From: Methylocaldum szegediense
Lineage (GTDB): Bacteria > Pseudomonadota > Gammaproteobacteria > Methylococcales > Methylococcaceae
Assembly (NCBI RefSeq): GCF_949769195.1
Contig: NZ_OX458333.1
Coordinates: 62,001 to 126,000 of the forward strand
Direction: 5' to 3'
Length of the DNA stretch: 64,000 nucleotides
Shown in pieces: positions 37,749 to 46,993 of this stretch. Position 1 is the stretch's first letter; every line of letters begins with the position of its first letter. The notes beneath the pieces were generated by a model. That model ran no database searches. It worked only from the letters and a program-made list of their open reading frames with translations, and had not been told where the DNA came from. The position numbers and the translations under genes were made by a program.

Positions 37749-38922
37749 AACGCTGGGTTTCGACCGGGGTGCGCATCTCCTCGTGAAACACGCCTTGGCG
37801 GGCGTTCCGGTCGGCTCGACTCTCCGCGTTGTTTCCAAAGCGTCCGGGTTTCGCGCCCACGTTGTTGCCTGGTGCCGCAGTCAAGGGCATGGCGTGAGTT
37901 TTGACGAGGCAGGGCACGCGCTGATCGTGCGCGGCGGCTATCAGAGCGGGCGCTGGTGCGGTGCGGAGCGCTCCGGCCGGTCCGATTGCCGCTCGCCAGG
38001 CGCCGTGGCCGAACGCGCCAAAGCCAGTTGGGGCTTGGCCGCGCGCGGTTCGACGGTGGAGGCCGGCGGGCCGGAGTGGAATTTCGCGCTGGACCGCAAG
38101 CACGAGATCTGGGCGGACGAGGCGGCGGATCTCTACCGGCAGGCGCTCGCCGCGCAGTGGGATCCGGAAACCGCGGTCGATTGGAACGCGCCGTTCGAGT
38201 TGCCGGATGAAGTCGAGGATGCGGTCGTGCAAGTCATGACCTATCTGATCGAGAACGAAAACGCCGCGTTGTTGGTTCCTGCCCGCTTTCTCGGCCGGAT
38301 TCATCCGCATTACCGCGAGATCGTGCAGCTCCTGGCGATACAGGTGGCAGACGAGGCGCGCCATGTAGAGGTGTTCACACGGCGCGCCCGGCTGAAAGGA
38401 CGGGAGTCGGCCTTGTCTACCGCGGGCGGCCAGCTTTCGCTCAAGACGCTAGTCGACGAACCCGATTTTTCAGTCGCCGCCTTCCTGCTTTCCGTGCTGG
38501 GCGAAGGAACGTTCGTCAACCTGCTCAATTTTCTCCATGTCCATGCGCCCGATCCGGTGACGCGGCGGATCGCGCGGCTTGCCGCACGCGACGAAGCCCG
38601 CCACGTTGCTTTTGGCATGGCGCATCTGTCACGCCGTCTAAACGCTGAGCCGGAGCTCCGCACGCGCTTGGCCAACGCCATCGAGTTGCGTCACGATACC
38701 CTGTCCGCAGGCGGCGCTGGCCTGAACGAAGAAGTATTCGATGCCCTGGTACTGCTGGCGGCAGGGGAGTGGACTCCCGCTGCGATTGCGGCGGGCTTCG
38801 AAAAGGTACAGGCGCTGCAATCCGAAATGGCTGAAGGCCGGCGCCTGCGACTCTGCAGGCTCGGTTTCGACGAGGCCGAAGCCGAGCGATTGGCGAGTCT
38901 GCACACGCGGAATTTCATGTAG
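37714..38922 (+). CDS. TusA-like domain fused to a ferritin-like diiron domain
   Basis: Residues 8-72 look like a TusA/SirA sulfur-carrier fold (TIDIETLGFDRGAHLLVKHA, VPVGSTLRVVSKASGF), but the CPxP cysteine is replaced by Arg-Gly; Cys54 and Cys82 are the nearest cysteines. Residues 165-330 form a four-helix bundle with Glu182, Glu214-x-x-His217, Glu264 and Glu294-x-x-His297, the full ligand set of a ferritin-like diiron site (VADEARHVEV and ARDEARHVAF). An oxidase or oxygenase role is plausible. It overlaps the upstream gene and ends 39 bp before selD. The pairing of a TusA-like domain with a diiron oxidase beside selD is unusual. Confidence 0.8.
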   Translation: MDASSPPTIDIETLGFDRGAHLLVKHALAGVPVGSTLRVVSKASGFRAHVVAWCRSQGHGVSFDEAGHALIVRGGYQSGRWCGAERSGRSDCRSPGAVAERAKASWGLAARGSTVEAGGPEWNFALDRKHEIWADEAADLYRQALAAQWDPETAVDWNAPFELPDEVEDAVVQVMTYLIENENAALLVPARFLGRIHPHYREIVQLLAIQVADEARHVEVFTRRARLKGRESALSTAGGQLSLKTLVDEPDFSVAAFLLSVLGEGTFVNLLNFLHVHAPDPVTRRIARLAARDEARHVAFGMAHLSRRLNAEPELRTRLANAIELRHDTLSAGGAGLNEEVFDALVLLAAGEWTPAAIAAGFEKVQALQSEMAEGRRLRLCRLGFDEAEAERLASLHTRNFM

Positions 38923-38961
38923 GACGGTGCTTATGTTTTTTCACGCTCTTCGGAGTGATCC

Positions 38962-40008
38962 ATGACCGAAATTCGATTGACCACCCTTTCCCACGGCGGA
39001 GGCTGCGGCTGCAAGATCGCGCCTACCGTACTCTCGCAGATGTTGGCGGAACTGCCGCTGCCGAACCGGTTTCCCGACCTCTTGGTCGGCACCGACAGCA
39101 GTGACGATGCGGCGGTCTACCGGCTCAACGACCAGCAGGCCGTTGTCGCGACCACCGATTTCTTCATGCCTATCGTCGACGACCCGCATGATTTCGGCCG
39201 CATCGCCGCGACCAATGCGCTGTCGGATGTGTACGCCATGGGCGGCAAGCCGATCATGGCCCTGGCGGTGGTCGGCATGCCGGTGGATAAACTCCCGGTG
39301 TCGATCGTTCGCCGGATCCTGGCCGGGGGTGCCTCGGTGTGCGGAGCCGCGGGCATTCCCCTGGCCGGCGGCCATTCGATCGACGCGCCCGAGCCCATCT
39401 ATGGGCTAGTCGCGCTCGGGTTGGTCCATCCGGACAAGGTGAAGCGCAACGACCGGGCGCAGCCGGGCGACGTGCTGATCCTTGGCAAACCGCTGGGCAT
39501 CGGCATTTTGAGCGCGGCCTTGAAGAAGGGCGAATTAGACGACGCGGGCTATGCCCAGATGATCGAGCACACCACCCGGCTGAATAGCGTGGGCGCGGTG
39601 CTGGGAGAATTGGACGACGTTCATGCCATGACCGATGTCACCGGCTTTGGCCTCCTTGGACATCTGTTGGAAATCTGCCGGGGATCGAACCTGGGTGCCG
39701 ATATCGCGTTTCGCGACGTTCCGCTCATTGACGTAGCTGCGGACTTAGCGAGCCGGGGCTATGCCACCGGCGCCGCGAAGCGCAACTGGGACAGTTACGG
39801 GGCATCGGTCGAGATCGGGGATGGCTTATCCGAGTGGCAACGCAAGTTGCTCTGCGATCCTCAGACCAGTGGTGGCCTGTTAGTCGCTTGCGAGCCGGGC
39901 AGCGCCGCCGACGTTCTGGCCTTGTTCCGGGAGCACGGCTTCGACCAGGTTCGGCAAATCGGGCGAATGAGAGAAGGGGATTGTATCGTTCGGGTCACAG
40001 CTGAGTGA
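38962..40008 (+). CDS. selD: Selenide, water dikinase SelD
   Basis: The 348-residue enzyme makes selenophosphate from selenide and ATP. The N-terminal HGGGCGCKIAP holds the essential Cys15 and Lys18 (equivalents of E. coli Cys17 and Lys20). VGTDSSDDAAVY, ATTDFFMPIVDDP, ATNALSDVYAMGG and LAGGHSID form the ATP site; a later DVTGFGLLGH and CDPQTSGGLL are family signatures. It is the last gene of the cluster that follows tRNA-Sec. Position 15 is Cys, so SelD itself is not a selenoprotein here. Confidence 0.97.
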   Translation: MTEIRLTTLSHGGGCGCKIAPTVLSQMLAELPLPNRFPDLLVGTDSSDDAAVYRLNDQQAVVATTDFFMPIVDDPHDFGRIAATNALSDVYAMGGKPIMALAVVGMPVDKLPVSIVRRILAGGASVCGAAGIPLAGGHSIDAPEPIYGLVALGLVHPDKVKRNDRAQPGDVLILGKPLGIGILSAALKKGELDDAGYAQMIEHTTRLNSVGAVLGELDDVHAMTDVTGFGLLGHLLEICRGSNLGADIAFRDVPLIDVAADLASRGYATGAAKRNWDSYGASVEIGDGLSEWQRKLLCDPQTSGGLLVACEPGSAADVLALFREHGFDQVRQIGRMREGDCIVRVTAE

Positions 40009-40597
40009 GCCCGGCTTCAAATGCGCGTTTATCTCGGTTTTGGCGGATCGAAGGCGCGTGCGTGGTATTGGCTGTGGATACGGCAAAGTGAGGAGTAGGG
40101 CGGATATTCTTGCTCGACGGTTTGAACGCCGGTGTGGACGCGGGTTCCGCGTAATGCTGGTGAGCCTGTTCATCTGATCGCACCCCTGGGGCACTTCGCG
40201 GTGCTCAGCCTGAGTTGCCACCGATGCTACCAAAGGATCTGGCATTGTTACGCCGGTCTGGCGCTAGTTATGGCTGATGGTAGCCATTCGATCATCGTTC
40301 CGCCGTTTTGCTACCGCTATGGATGGCGAGATGTGCTCGCAACGGCGCGTACTTAGAGCCTATCCCAATAGGCTTAAGAAACCCTTCGACAAGCTCAGGG
40401 CGAACGGCCTATTGGGATAGGCTCTAAGGCGGGTGTGAATATTTCACAGAAAGGGCAGTCTTTTCGGTCTTAGTCTTCCAAACCAGGATCCGTTCTGAGT
40501 GCCGAAGCAGCAAGTTAGCTAGAGACAAGGCTTAATCGGCGCCTGTTACCTCGGTTGTTTGTTTGCCATCTCGCCTAGTGAGCCAGGGAGGCAAGAC
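40009..40597. other. Intergenic stretch after selD, with hairpin repeat
   Basis: No gene is recognised. At 40354-40430 two perfect 21-bp inverted arms (beginning CTTAGAGCCTATCCC and ending GGGATAGGCTCTAAG) enclose CTTAAGAAACCCTTCGACAA and more. A left-half copy lies at 16651-16700. The hairpin could end the selD transcript, but there is no clear T-run. Confidence 0.6.
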
Positions 40598-42273
40598 ATG
40601 GACAGGAGACGCGAGAAAAGGATATCGGCACTTGTGCCCTTGTGGAACTCTGCGGCGGACGGGTCCTTCAACCGCCGATATCGGCTGACTCGGCTGCGGA
40701 CACTCGTCCACCGGATTCTGGGACTGCTGCCGCCCGCGTGGCGGGAGACCGTCGCCGAACGCCTGCTGCGCCGGCGGGAGCGCCGGGACCAGCAGCCGAA
40801 CACGTCGTGCAGTACCTCCTCAGTGCCGAAAAACCCGTTCGTGGCGAGCGAAAACGAAGGGAAGCCACGATCGCCAAGGGCGCAGATCACTTTTACGAGC
40901 GGCAATATCGGCAATGCCTCAATCCCACTATGGGCGCCTTTGCCATGACCGCCGTCCAAGTGCTTGTGGCGAGCGGTGGTGCTCCGCAAGGCAGGCTGTG
41001 GCGGCGTCATCGAAGGACCTATGCCGCCCTGCTGGAGGAGACGGACGGTGCGCCGCCCCTCATCGTGGTCGATCATCAGACGATAGCCGTTCCTTTGCTG
41101 TTGCCTCGTACGAAACTGCCGGAAGAGGACGACGCAGTCCAGCGCTGGCTCAACGGCCGTCGACCTATGCCCAGGCTCTACCGGAACATTGTTGCCGGCG
41201 AGGAAGTGCGTTCCGCGGATGCCGCTGTGCGCGCCCGAGAGCGCCACGCTGACGGCGCCGTGCTTGAAATCGTGGACGCCGTGATGAAAAGCAAACGGTT
41301 GGCGCTGCTCGTGCTGCACCCGTATGACCCCGATGCCATGGGCCTGCATATCACGTTGTTCGGAGTCGAAGTGCTTGGGCCGGAGCAGCTTGAGCGGGAC
41401 CACGGACTTAAATCAAGCGAGCTGGAGCCCTACAAGAGCACAGCGTGGCACACCGGCCGCCGGTTGGTGTTTTGTGTAGGCGGTACCGAAGAAGTGTTTA
41501 CCCAGTGTTCACAGAATCTTTTCATCAAACGGCGCGTGGCCCCTTCGGCTCCCTCGAGTCGGCCTCTCGCGCCAAATGCCTGGGATCCAGCGCTTCCGCT
41601 GGAGCGACTGATCGGCACACAATTCGAGATGATCCAGGTCACCGTCTCCGCGCATGGTCCACCCGGTGCCTCACCGCGCAATGGCGATATAGGTAAAGCA
41701 GCCTTCGTGGAGCGCCAGGGCAAGCGGGTCTTCGTCCTAATTCCCTATCATCCCGGCAATTCGGTTCATGGCCACGCAGCCAAGCTGTGGTCCAACCCGT
41801 ACGGCACGATAGTGATCTCGGATGATCATCGCGCTCTGTGTCGGGTCACGCTCTCTGGTCCCGCGTGGGTGGTGAGTCACGATCGGGTGAAACGGGATTT
41901 TCCGCGTGCAGCGGCTCAGGTTGCCGCCCAGTGTGGCCATCACGACAAGGTGATTCCGGATCCCGAGTATTGGTTCTTGCAAGAGGTCGCAGAGCTTGTG
42001 CAGCAACACGAACCCCTCGCCGCAAACCGCCTGGATCCCATCCGTCCGACGTGCAGTATCAGCGCCGGCGGCCAAGCCTGCCATGGTAAAAAACCCGCTT
42101 ACTTTGCTGCGGATACCTTGCCGCCCTACGATCAAGCCCTTCAGCATGCGCGGGAGGCGGCTGGACGTCCTGTCGACCCAACGGGAGTCGAGCACCGCCG
42201 GTGGCTCGAGACTGTGCGAGATGCCTTGGATGCCCGCCAGGCCCATCTGCAAACGGGTGCTCTGTTCAAGTAA
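40598..42273 (+). pseudogene. Unrecognised large gene, apparently frameshifted
   Basis: A start at 40598 after GGGAGG reads MDRRREKRISALVPLWNSAA... LPPAWRETVAERLLRRRERRD in one frame to about 40795. From there the natural-looking sequence continues in another frame (HVVQYLLSAEKPVRGERKRR, then to ALFK at 42273). The composition of each frame outside its part is shadow-like, so a frameshift near 40795 is likely; it could also be a sequencing error. The joined protein would be about 558 residues. Distinct blocks are RLALLVLHPYDPDAMGLHIT and RVFVLIPYHPGNSVHGHAAK. I do not recognise the family. Confidence 0.55.
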
Positions 42274-42405
42274 CGAGGAGCTTGCGGATTCGAACGCCGA
42301 CCATCGCGCTTTGTTTTTGGGTTCGGACTATGATGCCGGAGCTAGGACTAAGCGAACTCAAGGCAATCTCCTCAGTGTTTAGTGGAAAACATCGGAGCGT
42401 CTTTT

Positions 42406-42436
42406 ATCGGTTTCGGCTTGGGAGCGCCGATTTTTT
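42406..42436 (+). terminator. Possible rho-independent terminator
   Basis: ATCGG and CCGAT with inner CGGC/GCCG-like pairing are followed by TTTTTT, 130 bp after the unknown gene. Weak stem; judged by eye. Confidence 0.35.
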
Positions 42437-43238
42437 ATGGCTTAAACCGCATGTCCGGCTACGGCTGCTGAAGGGGTATTCGGGAGAAAACGCCAACGGT
42501 CAACGGGGACAGCACGTACCCGCATCGACAGATTCGTGCGTAAATCGCACGTTCCCAGCACACGCTCGCCTTTGTTAACCATAATGCGTTGCTAGAGCAC
42601 ATTCATACCTACTGTATAGGCGCTGTGGAGGGCGGGAATCCCTTCCAATCGCAAACGGTGTCTTCGGGAGCACCGAGGCCACCCTTTCCGACAGTGTCGT
42701 TGTATTAACGGCTTTGTCGGCGAAGGATGGCCGGCCTACTCTCTCCCGCTGGACGCGGGTGTCTACGTAACCTCGTAAAACCGTCGTTCCGGCAAAAAGG
42801 ACAATGTTGTAGGCCGGAATAAGCGTCAGCGTTTCCGGCATTCCCATTGATCCTGCTTTCTCCCGCTGGACAGTGGTGTCTACGTAAGCCCGTAAAACCG
42901 TCATTCCGGCATGGATTGCCGGAACCCAGAAACCAAGGATGGCGAGGCACCTACATCCCTGTCATCTGGACCCCGGCAATCCCGGCCTAGGCGACGCGCT
43001 TGAACCGATGGAAGTCTGGCATGACTGGTGCGGCATCAATTCTCGGTTTCCGGACACAAGGAATGCTGGTTGGGTGCTCAGGGCTGGCTCCCTGGATTCG
43101 GTGGTTTACCACCGCCGACGCGCGGATCAAACTCTGTAACCTTTACCCCACACTTTACGGGTGACAGAGCATTGGGCAAATCAGGCCTACGAACTTGCTG
43201 ACCGACGACGAAAATTCCCCCAAAAGCCGTATTGACAA
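42437..43238. repeat. Repeat-containing intergenic region
   Basis: No gene is visible. Two direct copies of a roughly 54-bp unit (CTCCCGCTGGAC...GTGTCTACGTAA, ending CGTTCCGGCA or CATTCCGGCA) lie at 42741-42794 and 42857-42911. GGGAATCCCTTCCAATCGCA at 42637 recurs as GGGAATCCCTCCCGATTACA near 62047. CCGTCATTCCGGCATGG near 42899 is related in inverse to ATTCCGGCAATCCCTGCCGG near 35638. Confidence 0.6.
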
Positions 43239-43258
43239 ATAAGACGACCGGTCATATT
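43239..43258. promoter_or_regulatory. TetR-type operator upstream of the regulator gene
   Basis: ATAAGACGACCGGTCATATT has a GACCGGTC palindromic core and lies 12 bp before the tetR start codon, placed to block its own transcription. The same sequence recurs at 43879-43898. Confidence 0.75.
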
Positions 43259-43269
43259 GTTCATGCCCC

Positions 43270-43863
43270 ATGAGGAGACGAGATTCTACCGAAATTCGAG
43301 AAAAGCTGCTCGACCATGGCGTCATGCTTCTGATGGAGCAGGGCTACCATGGCACGGGAATCCAGGAAATCGTGGAAAGCGTCGGCTTGCCGAAAGGATC
43401 GTTTTACAACTACTTTCCCAGCAAGGAAGCCTTCAGCGCCGAGGTCGTCAAGCACTACATCGAGCCGTTCATCAAGCAGCTCGACGGACATCTGAATCGC
43501 AAGAATGTTAGTGCGGAAGTGGCGTTAAAAGCGTATTTCAACGAGCTCATAGAAGAGACCGAACGGCGAGATTTCAAAGGAGGGTGCCTGCTCGGCAACC
43601 TGATCGGCGAAATAGGGGAAACCTGCGACCTTTGTCATACCTCGTTGCGTAAGGCCGTCCACCGTTATCGAGACAAGCTGAAGGAGGGTATCGTTCGCGG
43701 GCAAGCGGAAGGAAGCTTCCGGAAAGACCTTCCAGCCACGTTCATGGCCGATCTGGTGCTCAATCTCTGGCAGGGCGCTTTGCTTCGCATGAAAATCGAG
43801 CGTTCGGTTCAGCCGCTCACGCAGGTTCTCGAGTTTCTTTTCGACGATTATTTCAAAGCCTGA
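43270..43863 (+). CDS. TetR/AcrR-family transcriptional regulator
   Basis: The 197-residue protein has the N-terminal TetR helix-turn-helix (GYHGTGIQEIVESVGLPKGS then FYNYFPSKEAF, residues about 25-55) and a helical ligand-binding C-terminal domain containing GCLLGNLIGEIGETCDLCH. The ligand is unknown; the Cys pair in the C-domain is noteworthy. Matching operators sit before this gene and before the next one, so it probably represses both and responds to a compound handled by the exported propeller protein. Confidence 0.93.
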   Translation: MRRRDSTEIREKLLDHGVMLLMEQGYHGTGIQEIVESVGLPKGSFYNYFPSKEAFSAEVVKHYIEPFIKQLDGHLNRKNVSAEVALKAYFNELIEETERRDFKGGCLLGNLIGEIGETCDLCHTSLRKAVHRYRDKLKEGIVRGQAEGSFRKDLPATFMADLVLNLWQGALLRMKIERSVQPLTQVLEFLFDDYFKA

Positions 43864-43878
43864 TTTTTTTACTCGCTG

Positions 43879-43898
43879 ATAAGACGACCGGTCATTTT
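43879..43898. promoter_or_regulatory. TetR-type operator upstream of the beta-propeller gene
   Basis: ATAAGACGACCGGTCATTTT matches the site at 43239-43258 over 18 of 20 bases and lies 36 bp upstream of the next start codon. Confidence 0.75.
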
Positions 43899-43934
43899 AT
43901 TGTTGTGTGCAAACCGAGAGAGGGGAGAAACGAG

Positions 43935-45125
43935 ATGCTTAATACCCTGAAATGCCAACCCTTTATCCGGGCCTTTTTACGAGCGTTGAGCTTGAGCGCC
44001 TTAGGCGTCTTGGCGCCGGCCACGGCAAGCGCTGAGCTGCTCGCTATGCTCAACTACGAAAGCAAGGTCGGGCAGCCGAATCGCAGAGAGGGTATTGCGG
44101 TCATCGACGTGGATCCGAATTCCCCCACGTTCAACCAGATCGTCAAGGACACGCCCTTGCCCCCGGATTTCGTGGCGCATCACATCTACTACAACAAAGA
44201 TGTGACCAAGGCGTATGTCACCTCGCTAGGGCATACCGAGCTCTATGTTTACGATCTGTCGAAATTCCCTAATGAAAAGAGCATCGTATCCGTCCCGAAT
44301 TGCAAGGTAGGCGAGGACATAACCTTCTCGGATGACCGCAAGTACTGGTATCTGAGCTGTATGGGTTCCAACAACATCATTGTCGGCGATGCTCAGTCGG
44401 ATAAGCCGATCGCAACCATCGAGAACGATGGATCCAGCGATAAATTCATAAAGTATCCCCACGGCGTGATGCTCAACGACGAGATCGACCGCATTCTCGT
44501 TACGAGCACGGTCAACCCGAATGATCTGAACGACGCCGGCGAGACAATCTCCGTCATACAAGCATCGACCCGGAAGATTCTCTCAACCCACAAGCTCTCG
44601 CATAAACCTTCGCCGTCGGGAGATGCGCCGGTCGAAATTGCCTTCATCCCCCATCGAAAGCCCCAGATCGCCTACATCAACAATATGTATGGCGGAGCCT
44701 TGTGGGCTGCTACTTGGCGTCCGGGGAGCGAGGACTTCACTTTTCAAAAGGTGTTCGATTTTGCGGAAACCGGCCAAAGTCTCCCGCTGGAAATGGGTTT
44801 CAACGAAGCAGTCGACCGCCTTTATATCACCACCGCCAAGCCCGGCGCCTTCAACATCTTCGACATCTCCGATCCCTACAAGCCAAAACTGTTGTCGACG
44901 ATCCCGACTGCCGGCGGAGCGCATCATTTCATACTCTCGCCCGATGAACGCTATGCGATCGTTCAAAACAGCTTTCTCAATTTGCCGGAGATGGACGACG
45001 GTTCAGTGAGTGTTATCGACTTGCATCAGAACAAGGTCGTCGCGACCGTCGATGTCCTCAAAAAGGCTGGACTCACGCCGAACTGCATCATCGCGATGCC
45101 GAATTGGTATAAGACCGATCACTGA
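43935..45125 (+). CDS. Exported YncE-like beta-propeller protein
   Basis: The 396-residue protein has a signal peptide (basic start, LRALSLSALGVLAPATASA, cleavage before ELLAML). The mature part repeats propeller blades with motifs such as GIAVIDVDPNSP, KAYVTSLGHTELYVYDLSK, WYLSCMGSNNIIVGDAQSDK, DRLYITTAKPGAFNIFDI, HHFILSPDERYAIVQN and GSVSVIDLHQNKVVATVDV. These resemble the YVTN/YncE group; the ligand is unknown. The start at 43935 follows GAGGGGAGAAACGAG; ten upstream codons in frame are open but precede the ribosome site. The TetR operator just upstream indicates induction by the regulator's ligand. Confidence 0.82.
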   Translation: MLNTLKCQPFIRAFLRALSLSALGVLAPATASAELLAMLNYESKVGQPNRREGIAVIDVDPNSPTFNQIVKDTPLPPDFVAHHIYYNKDVTKAYVTSLGHTELYVYDLSKFPNEKSIVSVPNCKVGEDITFSDDRKYWYLSCMGSNNIIVGDAQSDKPIATIENDGSSDKFIKYPHGVMLNDEIDRILVTSTVNPNDLNDAGETISVIQASTRKILSTHKLSHKPSPSGDAPVEIAFIPHRKPQIAYINNMYGGALWAATWRPGSEDFTFQKVFDFAETGQSLPLEMGFNEAVDRLYITTAKPGAFNIFDISDPYKPKLLSTIPTAGGAHHFILSPDERYAIVQNSFLNLPEMDDGSVSVIDLHQNKVVATVDVLKKAGLTPNCIIAMPNWYKTDH

Positions 45126-45370
45126 GATGAATGCGGCGAGACCCTCGGAAGGCCAACGGAGTGCGGGAAACGTGAGCGCTCGGCGGAGGCGGACCAACGA
45201 ATGACACTCGCGCGAACAGAGCCGCGACGCGAGTAGGCGAGGAGGGGCGGGATACCTGATATCAATACTCGCACGCCAAAACAGGCCGGCATGCGAGGAC
45301 TGCCCGGACAAGCGCGGGAGAAAAGCTTAACCGTGAAGGCTGTTAAACCATCGGCGCGCCTGATTCGCCT

Positions 45371-46096
45371 TTAGTGGGATTGTAGAGGCGCGCTTGGTGT
45401 GGCAGATCGGTTAGCGTTTCGTCGCAGAAAATCCGGGAGCGCGGCGGTATCTTCCCAAAACAGCATGCCGGACAAGGGTTTGATCGGCTGGGGCGTAGTG
45501 GCCATGAGTTGCGGGATCCAGTCCGCCGGAATGGCAAAGTGCCCGTTCTTGCCATCCGCGGAGAAGAAAGTCGCGAGACCGACCAGGCGTCCGTCCTGGT
45601 CGAAAATTCCGCTGCCGCTCGCGCCCTGGACGAAACCCGCGTTGGTTTCGATGATCAGGGCGCCATCGTAGGGATGCAAGCGCTCGACACGACCTTCCGC
45701 GAAAGCGATGCCGATCGCTCGTGGATAGCCGTACATATAGATCGGTTCGCCGACGGACAGTACCGATGCGGTACCCAAACTCGCGACCGGCAGCGACATT
45801 CCGGGTGCTTCAAGTATGCACAAGTCGTGCTTCAAATCGGCGCGCTGGTTGGCAGCGCGATAGCGCAAAGCGCCTTTTCCGACGACGATTGTGTCGGCAT
45901 GCCTTGTGATATGGCAGTTGGTCGCCACCCGATCGTAATCGACGACGACACCGGAGCCGACAAAAGCCTTGCCGTCCCTTGGATAGGCCTGGACCTGAAC
46001 GACGCTGAGCGCAAGCGTGTGATTCACTTCCGCTGCCGAAGCGAGGTTTAACATCCAAGGTCCAAGCACCGTAGCGATTAAGTTGATCGGGCGCAT
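45371..46096 (-). CDS. Secreted trypsin-like serine protease
   Basis: The 241-residue protein has a signal peptide (MRPINLIATVLGPWMLNLAS, cleavage near ASA-AEV). The trypsin-2-type fold shows the catalytic His in VATNCHITRHAD, Asp in ADLKHDLCILEAPG and Ser in FVQGASGSGIFDQ. No PDZ domain follows, unlike DegP. The start at 46096 is chosen because it begins the signal peptide; 34 upstream codons are open but charged. Single gene, convergent with the propeller gene (245 bp apart, no feature seen there). Confidence 0.88.
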   Translation of the reverse strand: MRPINLIATVLGPWMLNLASAAEVNHTLALSVVQVQAYPRDGKAFVGSGVVVDYDRVATNCHITRHADTIVVGKGALRYRAANQRADLKHDLCILEAPGMSLPVASLGTASVLSVGEPIYMYGYPRAIGIAFAEGRVERLHPYDGALIIETNAGFVQGASGSGIFDQDGRLVGLATFFSADGKNGHFAIPADWIPQLMATTPQPIKPLSGMLFWEDTAALPDFLRRNANRSATPSAPLQSH

Positions 46097-46500
46097 GGGT
46101 CTCTTCCTGTTTCCCGTTATTCCGAGGGGAGCCTTTCTGTTTTGAGCACTCAAGCATAACGGAAGTTTATACGGTTTCCTTTGCATTTTTATCTTCAACG
46201 GTTTCCGTGAGAGCGATATGGAAATCGCATGATTCGGCTTCGAATATTGGATGACCGTGTCTGTGTGTTCCGACGTTGCGTTTTACCAAATGCGGGCTGC
46301 GAAATCCTCAGGAGCCTCGACATACATCGACGAGCCGTCACGCCCACGTTGGATGTGAACCTGAGTGACCCCGTCCCAAATAAGGACGCTCCGATCAATT
46401 CGATCCCGTTCATGTCCTTCCACATGACCGCCTTCCTACCAGAAAACGGCGTGCTTGGGTCAGTCCGGCTGCCGAGTTGAAAACTAACTCTTGACCTAAA
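46097..46500. other. Intergenic stretch, nothing recognised
   Basis: The 404 bp between the protease gene and the Fur box show no gene I can support. A minus-strand open frame spans it and the next small gene, but it looks like a shadow. Confidence 0.4.
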
Positions 46501-46519
46501 AATGAGAATCGTTATCATT
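46501..46519. promoter_or_regulatory. Fur box
   Basis: AATGAGAATCGTTATCATT matches the 19-bp Fur consensus (GATAATGATAATCATTATC) at most positions, with TTGACC just upstream as a likely -35. It lies 24 bp before the small gene at 46543. Confidence 0.75.
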
Positions 46520-46542
46520 TGCATTATGGAGGATGCGTCATC

Positions 46543-46782
46543 ATGGGTTCCATAACTCCCCCGTTGAACGAGATAGACAGCGTCAGGCTTCGAATTAGCG
46601 TCGACAAGCTCTCTGAGCTCATTGAGGCAGGGTGCCTCTGCGCGACCGATTTCTCCTGCCTGGATCACCGGTCGAAAACCACGGTACAGGGTTTGTTCCT
46701 GCGGTGTTGTTTGGATGGATGTCACGCCCATCGAAACGTAAGGGTTAACCGACCGCTCCCCGTGACCGACCCTCCGGTGTAG
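46543..46782 (+). CDS. Small Cys-rich protein under Fur control
   Basis: The 79-residue product contains VRLRISVDKLSELIEAGCLC, ATDFSCLDHRSKTTVQGLFL then RCCLDGC. The helix followed by CxC...C...CC spacing resembles short proteins seen beside proteobacterial iron-transport genes, but I cannot name a family. GGAGG lies 10 bp before the ATG. The Fur box directly upstream indicates expression in low iron. A second small Cys-rich gene and the P-type ATPase follow. Confidence 0.65.
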   Translation: MGSITPPLNEIDSVRLRISVDKLSELIEAGCLCATDFSCLDHRSKTTVQGLFLRCCLDGCHAHRNVRVNRPLPVTDPPV

Positions 46783-46993
46783 GTGGAGTTAAATCAACAC
46801 AGGTCCCGGCAGATTTTGAAAGCTTCGCTCAAATATTCCGAGCGAAGGCTTTTAAAGGAATTAGCGCGCTCGGCTTTGAATGTATAGGAACGACTGACGT
46901 CGACCAAAGTCGTTGCGACTGCACTAAAGACTGCAATCTGCAGTCACTTTTACACACCAAGGCTAATGCGTTCCATTACCTAAGGAGAGACCC

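Noticed and set aside
40546-41403. 285-codon minus-strand ORF antisense to the unknown gene at 40598-42273
   Set aside because: Composition looks like a shadow; the plus-strand frames read as a continuous natural protein after one frame change and have a ribosome site.
46195-46731. 178-codon minus-strand ORF overlapping the Fur-controlled small gene
   Set aside because: No family features; it runs antisense to a gene with its own Fur box and ribosome site, so it looks like a shadow frame.
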